In this document: piece by piece, positions 6,824-11,199 of the stretch | Layout of the letters: each line of letters opens with the position of its first letter | How positions within the stretch are numbered: position 1 is the stretch's first letter | Translations under genes and position numbers: made by a program | Notes under the pieces: model-generated | Told to the model about the DNA's origin: nothing | Database searches by the model: none | Seen by the model: only the letters and a program-made list of their open reading frames with translations | Origin: Phycisphaerae bacterium | Lineage (GTDB): Bacteria; Planctomycetota; Phycisphaerae; Phycisphaerales; SM1A02 | Direction of reading: 5' to 3' | Length of the DNA: 11,199 nt | Assembly (NCBI GenBank): GCA_002862325.1 | Contig: PKCT01000012.1 | Span: forward strand, 1-11,199

Positions 6824-7513
6824 ATGCGTCAGACTCGTTTTTTCGGCGGGTTCGCCTGCCTTCTACTCGTCATACTCGCGGTCGTCGGCCCCATGCCCGA
6901 ACCGACCGCGACGGCTGCTACGCGGCCCAGTGCGGACCGTCTGGCCTGGGAGCTGAAGTTCGCTCCCGGTCCGTTTCGTCTGTACACCGACCCGGCTGAA
7001 GGGCGGCTCTACTGGTACTTCACCTACACGGTGACGAACCTCAACGATCGAGACCTGGTGTTCGCGCCGCAGATCGAGCTCTTCCTCGACTCGGGCGAGA
7101 TCCTCAAATCCGGTCGCGGCGTTCCCACCCGCGTGGTGAATCAGATTCGCGAGCTTCTCGGCAATCCTCTGCTCGAGGATCAGAATCGCATCATCGGTGA
7201 TCTTCGCGTGGGGCCGGAAAACGCCCGAACGGGCCTCGCGGTCTGGCCCGCGGAGGACCAGGAGGTCAACGAGATCACCCTGTTCTTCCGAGGGCTCTCC
7301 AGCGATCGCAAGACGGTGACCCATCCCTCGGCGTCGGACAAGACCGTCGACCTGTATCGGACCCTCCGGCGGGAGTATCTCGTGCCGGGTGAGGCCGTCG
7401 CTCGCGGTTCTTCCGCGATACCGCTCGCCAAGGGCAAGAACCGACGTGGAGCGGACTGTGAGTTCGAGTTCCAGATCGCCGGCAAGCCGGCCGGGTGCTG
7501 GATCTACCGCTGA
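6824..7513 (+). CDS. Exported protein of unknown function
   Basis: A 229-residue protein that I do not recognise. Residues 1-32 are a signal peptide or membrane anchor: MRQTRFF, a hydrophobic run FACLLLVILAVVG, then TATAAT with likely cleavage near Ala31-Ala32. The mature part reads as beta-rich, beginning LAWELKFAPGPFRLY and RLYWYFTYTVTNLNDRDLVFAPQIELFLD, which resembles an immunoglobulin-like extracellular domain. It ends in a Cys-containing EFEFQIAGKPAGCWIY. The start is chosen because GGAG at 6811-6814 is nine bases upstream and the signal peptide begins there; the frame is also open far upstream, but that part is antisense to the GNAT gene. The stop is 130 bases before rpmA, which has its own promoter, so it is probably a separate transcript. 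Confidence 0.82.
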   Translation: MRQTRFFGGFACLLLVILAVVGPMPEPTATAATRPSADRLAWELKFAPGPFRLYTDPAEGRLYWYFTYTVTNLNDRDLVFAPQIELFLDSGEILKSGRGVPTRVVNQIRELLGNPLLEDQNRIIGDLRVGPENARTGLAVWPAEDQEVNEITLFFRGLSSDRKTVTHPSASDKTVDLYRTLRREYLVPGEAVARGSSAIPLAKGKNRRGADCEFEFQIAGKPAGCWIYR

Positions 7514-7533
7514 GCGATCTTCCGGCGTCGGCC

Positions 7534-7562
7534 TTGGCGGTCGCCTGGGTCCTGGATATACT
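7534..7562 (+). promoter_or_regulatory. Sigma70-type promoter of rpmA-obgE
   Basis: TTGGCG (-35, 7534-7539) and TATACT (-10, 7557-7562) are separated by exactly 17 bases. Transcription would start near 7569, giving an rpmA leader of about 75 bases. It lies in the gap after the exported-protein stop, as expected for a strong ribosomal-protein promoter. Confidence 0.6.
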
Positions 7563-7575
7563 CTTCGATTCTCGG

Positions 7576-7624
7576 CGTCGGTCGCTTCCGACGTCAATTC
7601 AACCGTCGCGGCCGACTCGGCCGC
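7576..7624 (+). promoter_or_regulatory. Structured 5' leader of rpmA
   Basis: Two consecutive inverted repeats fill the leader before the ribosome-binding site: CGTCGG/CCGACG (7576-7593, six-base loop) and GCGGCCGACTCGGCCGC (7608-7624, a seven-base stem with a three-base loop, or eight-base arms around one C). Paired stems just above the Shine-Dalgarno are what autogenous ribosomal-protein control would need, but I do not recognise a known leader class, so a regulatory role is inference. Confidence 0.4.
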
Positions 7625-7643
7625 ACCCGATGAGGAGCCAGTC

Positions 7644-7937
7644 GTGGCACACAAGAAGGGCCAGGGATCGTCGAAGAACGGTCGTGACTCGAACGCCCAG
7701 TTCCGTGGCATCAAGCTCTACGGCGGGCAGGTCGCCAAGGCGGGATCCATCATCGTTCGGCAGTGCGGCACCAAGTTCAAGGCGGGGTACCTCGTGCAGC
7801 GATGCAAGGACGACACGCTGATGGCTCGGGAAGCCGGAACCGTCCGGTTCCGCGGCCGATTCGTCGACGTGGTGCCTGCGGACCCGTCCGTGCCGCGATA
7901 CGACGTGATCGACAAGGCCGTCGCGACTCGCAACTGA
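7644..7937 (+). CDS. rpmA: 50S ribosomal protein L27
   Basis: A 97-residue L27; its N-terminal tail reaches the peptidyl-transferase centre of the large subunit. After the initiator the sequence AHKKGQGSSKNGRDSNAQF matches the family start, followed by GIKLYGGQ, AGSIIVRQCGTKFKAGY and an extended C-terminus ending in AVATRN. The start is GTG: AGGAG at 7633-7637 lies six bases upstream and the protein then begins exactly where L27 should, with no cleavable Firmicutes-type extension. Upstream in-frame sequence is open but unlike L27. The usual upstream partner rplU (L21) is absent; an unrelated exported-protein gene is there. It is followed by obgE after 105 bases containing a strong hairpin. 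Function is certain from the sequence. Confidence 0.97.
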   Translation: MAHKKGQGSSKNGRDSNAQFRGIKLYGGQVAKAGSIIVRQCGTKFKAGYLVQRCKDDTLMAREAGTVRFRGRFVDVVPADPSVPRYDVIDKAVATRN

Positions 7938-7984
7938 GACCGGACCACACGCCGCGACGTCGGCCGTGGCAGACGAGAAACACT

Positions 7985-8012
7985 CACGCCCCGAGTCACG
8001 GCTCGGGGCGTG
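7985..8012 (+). repeat. Perfect 11-base-pair hairpin between rpmA and obgE
   Basis: CACGCCCCGAG (7985-7995) and CTCGGGGCGTG (8002-8012) form a perfect stem with loop TCACGG. No T tract follows (next bases TCGCATCC), so it is not a classical intrinsic terminator. It could be a processing or stability element giving more L27 than ObgE, or a partial terminator. It ends 18 bases before the obgE ribosome-binding site. Confidence 0.6.
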
Positions 8013-8042
8013 TCGCATCCATCGCTTTCGAGGACGACCAAC

Positions 8043-9080
8043 ATGCTTCTGATCGACGAGGCACGCATCTTCGTTCGGAGCGGCAAGGGCGGCGACGGCT
8101 GCGTCAGCCTTCGTCGGGAGAAGTTCATTCCGAAGGGCGGCCCCGACGGGGGAGACGGTGGTCGAGGGGGAAGTGTGATCCTCTTCGCGGATCCGCACCT
8201 GGACACGTTGATGCCGCTCCGGTATGCACCGCACTACTTCGCGGAGCACGGACAGCAGGGGGCCGGCTCGAGCCGCCACGGCCGTGATGGTTCCGATCGA
8301 CGCGTCGCGGTTCCCGTCGGCACGCAGATCCGGGACGAGGAATCCGGCGAGGTCCTGGCCGATCTCGACGCGGCCGGAGACGAAGTCGTCGTCGCGCAGG
8401 GAGGTCGGGGTGGATTTGGTAACGAGCACTTCAAGAGTGCGACCAACCAGACGCCTCGCGAGGCCACGCCCGGCGAACCGGTGATCGAACGGACTTTGCA
8501 GCTCGAACTGAAGCTGATCGCCGACGTCGGACTCGTGGGCTTGCCCAACGCCGGGAAGTCCACTCTTCTGACGTCGATCAGCAAGGCCCGCCCCAAGGTC
8601 GCGAACTATCCGTTCACGACCCTGGTTCCCCAACCCGGCATCGCCGAACTCCCCGGCGACCGACGGCTGGTCGTGGCGGACATTCCGGGGCTTATCGAAG
8701 GTGCCGCCGACGGTGCCGGGCTCGGCCACGACTTCCTCAAGCACATCGAGCGCACGCGCGTGATCATCCATCTGGTCGATCTCGTGCCGATGGACGAGAC
8801 CGATCCGGTGCACAACTACGAGGTCATCCGCAAGGAGCTGCACGCGTTCAGCGGCGACCTCGCGGACAAGCCCGAAGTGGTCGTGTTCAACAAGATCGAC
8901 CTCGTCCCCGAGGAGTCGCGGGACGGCCTGGTCCGGCGAACGGCGCATGCGATCGGTCTCGAGGTCGAACAGGTCGTCGTCGCCAGCGGAGCCACCGGCC
9001 TCAACGTCCGCGACATTCTCGAGCAGGCATGGACCCTGGTCGAGGAGGACAGGGACGCGCCCACCGGCTGGTCCGGTTGA
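8043..9080 (+). CDS. obgE: Obg-family ribosome-assembly GTPase
   Basis: Essential GTPase that binds the large subunit during late assembly and couples it to growth state. The 345-residue protein has the glycine-rich Obg fold at about 1-158 (SGKGGDGC at 13-20, GGPDGGDGGRGG at 32-43, GGRGGFGNEHF at 120-130). The G domain has G1 GLPNAGKST at 166-174, the switch region YPFTTLVPQPG at 189-199, G3 DIPGLIEGA at 213-221, G4 NKID at 283-286 and a G5-like SGATG near 315. It ends shortly after the G domain, so the optional C-terminal OCT domain is missing, as in E. coli-type short forms. The ATG at 8043 is set by GAGGA at 8030-8034 and by the family start (LIDEARIFV); an in-frame GTG at 8010 lies inside the hairpin stem and is rejected. 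Likely co-transcribed with rpmA, the common arrangement. Confidence 0.97.
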   Translation: MLLIDEARIFVRSGKGGDGCVSLRREKFIPKGGPDGGDGGRGGSVILFADPHLDTLMPLRYAPHYFAEHGQQGAGSSRHGRDGSDRRVAVPVGTQIRDEESGEVLADLDAAGDEVVVAQGGRGGFGNEHFKSATNQTPREATPGEPVIERTLQLELKLIADVGLVGLPNAGKSTLLTSISKARPKVANYPFTTLVPQPGIAELPGDRRLVVADIPGLIEGAADGAGLGHDFLKHIERTRVIIHLVDLVPMDETDPVHNYEVIRKELHAFSGDLADKPEVVVFNKIDLVPEESRDGLVRRTAHAIGLEVEQVVVASGATGLNVRDILEQAWTLVEEDRDAPTGWSG

Positions 9081-9108
9081 GATCCTCCCGAGATGGGAAC
9101 GGCCGAGC

Positions 9109-10665
9109 TCAGCGGCACAGACGCATGTAGGTCTCGAAGAACTCGACCATGGGGGGCTCGAACTCGAGACCCACGATGAGGCCAGCGATCTCCGGGACGA
9201 GTCGCTCGTCTCGCGACAGGTTCACCACGCGTCCACCACCCGCGGCGGCGATCTCCGGGAAGAATGCGATCTCCGCACGATCCGGTCCCCAGCGTCGTCG
9301 CCTCTTGACGCCTCGCAGACCGTCGGGGCCGACCGTGGCCGGATCGACCTCGGTCGTCGGCGGCGTGGCCGAGGTCGGTTCGTCGACATCCTCGATGGAT
9401 GGATCACAGCCGATGACGTGGGTCGTGATGCCGCGTTCCCGGGCGGCCCGGGCAAGTTCGATGCACTCCGCGCCCCGCCCGGGGTGCGGTGGGGCGTCAC
9501 CGACGAGGATGAGCACGCCTCGCCGGGCCGGATCCCACGAGAATCGCTGATACGCGAGCGCAAGTCCCCGGTCGACCAGTTCCGGGCGATCACCACCCCC
9601 CTCGGCGCTCAGTTTCCAGAGGTGTCGTCGGGCATCCTCCATCCGTGACGCGAAGTCCCAGCCCACCTGTTCGAACTTCTCCCGACGATCCCGGTAGCCC
9701 GCGACGGCGACCCGGATGCCACCGGAGACGTCGCCCACGAACGACATGAGATCGTCGACGCCGCCCTGGGCCTCGCCGATCTCCCCGGACATGCTCGCGG
9801 TGCAGTCGAGCACGATGGCGAGGTCGATCGGTTCCAGCGCGAGCGCCTCCAGGTGCGCTGCGAGGGCCTTGAAGTCTCCGATCGGGAGTCGGGCGACCTC
9901 GGAGAGGCTTTCGATAGGACATGCCGTGGGATGTCCATCGCGACGCGACTCGTACCGGGGGCGTGGCGTCATGAGCCTGCCGGCGTCGAGGTTTCGCACC
10001 CGGTGCTGTCGCCGCCAGAGCCTCCACTTGTATGCACGTCGCAGATCCGGAGCGCCGGTCAGTCGAGCGAGGCGGGGGCTGAAGGCGCCGGCCTCTTCGG
10101 CCGACATGCGCAGAATCACCGTCTTGACCAGTTCTTGTGCGAGCTCCTGTAGCTCCCGGTCCTCGGTCAGCATGGCCAGCTCCGCCGCGAGCAACTTGTC
10201 CTCGAGTCGCGCGCTGCGAGCGAGGGCGGCGGTCCCGCGGATGGTCCTCGCGTCATCCACGTGATATCCGACCCGGAGCGCCGTGCGGATCACGATGGGC
10301 GAAGCCTCGAGTTCGAGCCAGTCGTCCCGCTGCGGGACGCCGCGGTGTCCGAGGGCCAGAAGTGCGAAGCATCGGACCGCCTCGTGTCGGTCGTTCAGGC
10401 CGTCCCGAAGCCGTTCCTCCGATTCCGGGCAGTCGAAGCGTTGCAGACGAAGAAGGGCGATGACCCGACGCGGCCAGGCGATGCTTCCTTGGAGTTGCTC
10501 GAGCGCGAGTCGTTCTGCATCGTCGGCATCCGCGAGAGGGCGGGTGGGTTTCGGGTTCTCCTGCCCGGCCTCGACGGCGCTCGGGACCACGGCACCATCG
10601 CGTTCCATGGGAACGCCGGTTGCCAGGGTGGAGAACAGGACGAGTATGCCGAGAGCGGTTGGCAT
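9109..10665 (-). CDS. Exported protein with HEAT-like region and von Willebrand A domain
   Basis: A 518-residue protein. Residues 1-19 look like a signal peptide (MPTALGILVLFSTLATG). Residues about 45-215 are helical and HEAT-like. The VWA domain begins near 279: DLAIVLDCTASMSGEIGEA carries the metal-ion-dependent adhesion site as Asp287-x-Thr289-x-Ser291, followed by VAVAGYRDR at 319-327, GGGDRPELVDRGLALA at 356-371 and LILVGDAPPHPG at 385-396. The order YRD, GGGD-PE, DAPPH matches the VWA type found with alpha-kinases (VwkA-like), but no kinase domain is present. Metal-dependent protein binding outside the cytoplasm is the likely role; the partner is unknown. An acidic, Pro/Thr-rich insert at about 420-447 breaks the domain. 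The ATG at 10665 has AAGG about nine bases upstream. It is convergent with obgE and divergent from the last gene. Confidence 0.88.
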   Translation of the reverse strand: MPTALGILVLFSTLATGVPMERDGAVVPSAVEAGQENPKPTRPLADADDAERLALEQLQGSIAWPRRVIALLRLQRFDCPESEERLRDGLNDRHEAVRCFALLALGHRGVPQRDDWLELEASPIVIRTALRVGYHVDDARTIRGTAALARSARLEDKLLAAELAMLTEDRELQELAQELVKTVILRMSAEEAGAFSPRLARLTGAPDLRRAYKWRLWRRQHRVRNLDAGRLMTPRPRYESRRDGHPTACPIESLSEVARLPIGDFKALAAHLEALALEPIDLAIVLDCTASMSGEIGEAQGGVDDLMSFVGDVSGGIRVAVAGYRDRREKFEQVGWDFASRMEDARRHLWKLSAEGGGDRPELVDRGLALAYQRFSWDPARRGVLILVGDAPPHPGRGAECIELARAARERGITTHVIGCDPSIEDVDEPTSATPPTTEVDPATVGPDGLRGVKRRRRWGPDRAEIAFFPEIAAAGGGRVVNLSRDERLVPEIAGLIVGLEFEPPMVEFFETYMRLCR

Positions 10666-10677
10666 GTGATCTTGCCT

Positions 10678-10684
10678 TAGAATA
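10678..10684. promoter_or_regulatory. Possible shared -10 element in the divergent gap
   Basis: TAGAAT on the plus strand (10678-10683) overlaps TATTCT on the minus strand (10684-10679). On the minus strand a TTGGGC at 10708-10703 is 18 bases upstream of the TATTCT. The 66-base gap must hold promoters for both the VWA gene and the last gene, so overlapping -10 elements are plausible, but the -35 for the plus strand is not clear and the minus start would leave only a very short leader. Confidence 0.28.
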
Positions 10685-10731
10685 CGGCGTGATCACGGTG
10701 GAGCCCAATCGGAACCGATGGAGGTCCTAAG

Positions 10732-11199
10732 ATGTCCGATGCAGACCTCGACAATCCGGTCTCGCTCGCCAAGAGGCCGCCGTGGATGCGTTGGATCCTC
10801 ATCCTCTCCGGCATTCCGATGATCCTCGTGGCGGTGTATCTGGTCGACGCGTGGCTGATCTGGTCGAGCTCGCCGGTGATCAAGGTGGATCACCTGGCTC
10901 AATTGAACGGGACCATTCGCGATGTCCCACCAGCTGATCGAGCATGGCCGGGCATTCGGGATTCGGTGGCGCGGCTCAGGATGGTGGCTCCGGCCCGGAT
11001 CGAAGACGAAGGGGCGAATCCCGGATTCCAACGGAATCGATGGTTGTCGCAGACGCTGAGCCACTCGACGGGGGGAGCGCTTTCCGGTTGGCGCGAGCCC
11101 TCGACCTCGACCGAGGACGCGCCCGTCGATCCACCGACCGAGTTCGTCGAAGCGGTGGAACGGGAACGCGTGGGGCTTCTCGAAGCGCTCGAGCGTCCC
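10732..11199 (+). CDS. Single-pass membrane protein, 3'-truncated by the window edge
   Basis: The frame is open from the ATG at 10732 to the last base, giving 156 residues with no stop. A strong Shine-Dalgarno GGAGGT at 10720-10725, six bases upstream, decides the start. Residues 1-18 are a short cytoplasmic tail; 19-44 (WMRWILILSGIPMILVAVYLVDAWLI in pattern) form one membrane helix, so the rest probably faces outward. Beyond it, VDHLAQLN at 53-60 and AWPGIRDSVARL from about 71 resemble a motif I associate with uncharacterised planctomycete membrane proteins. A Ser/Thr/Pro/Asp-rich stretch near 120-135 precedes a charged helix. I do not know its function. It is divergent from the VWA gene. 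Confidence 0.85.
   Translation, partial: MSDADLDNPVSLAKRPPWMRWILILSGIPMILVAVYLVDAWLIWSSSPVIKVDHLAQLNGTIRDVPPADRAWPGIRDSVARLRMVAPARIEDEGANPGFQRNRWLSQTLSHSTGGALSGWREPSTSTEDAPVDPPTEFVEAVERERVGLLEALERP

Noticed and set aside
8010..8042. GTG at 8010 as the obgE start
   Set aside because: It lies in the hairpin stem, has no Shine-Dalgarno, and would add residues absent from the Obg family; the ATG at 8043 fits both.
7599..8948. A 449-codon open frame on the minus strand
   Set aside because: It is the opposite-strand shadow of rpmA and obgE, both certain.

Overview
This is a high-GC bacterial chromosomal window that looks like ordinary core genome, not a mobile or defence island. I see no insertion sequence, phage gene, CRISPR array, tRNA or rRNA. 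The GC-rich coding style, the mix of housekeeping genes with exported HEAT-type and von Willebrand A proteins, and the 'VDHLAQLN...AWPGIRD'-type motif in the last gene suggest a planctomycete, perhaps a Phycisphaerae relative. That placement is inference from protein style, not from a marker tree.

Layout. (1) 1-1203, plus: the 3' three quarters of guaA (GMP synthase), cut by the left edge. (2) 5370 down to 1260, minus: a three-gene run read dnaA, then an exported HEAT-like protein, then a DegT/DnrJ/EryC1-family protein. Gaps of 23 and 50 bases suggest one transcript. (3) 5371-5773: a 403-base non-coding region upstream of dnaA with two DnaA-box-like sites, several small inverted repeats, and a terminator for the next gene. 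(4) 6718 down to 5774, minus: a two-domain GNAT acetyltransferase. (5) 6824-7513, plus: an exported protein of unknown function, divergent from the GNAT gene. (6) 7644-9080, plus: rpmA (ribosomal protein L27) and obgE (ribosome-assembly GTPase), with a good sigma70-type promoter, a structured leader and a strong hairpin between the genes. (7) 10665 down to 9109, minus: an exported protein with a HEAT-like N-terminal part and a von Willebrand A domain. (8) 10732 to the right edge, plus: the start of a single-pass membrane protein.

How they fit together. guaA, dnaA, rpmA and obgE are core functions (GMP synthesis, replication initiation, translation, ribosome assembly). The most interesting points are four. 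The DegT-family protein lacks the PLP-binding lysine (Ser182 in its place) while keeping the rest of the fold. dnaA is linked to an exported HEAT protein rather than dnaN, and carries substitutions in its DNA-recognition helix. The region upstream of dnaA is a candidate origin or autoregulatory region. The HEAT protein and the VWA protein, encoded about 5 kb apart, share a recognisable module. I found no clearly new multi-gene system; the claims below are limited to what the sequence supports.
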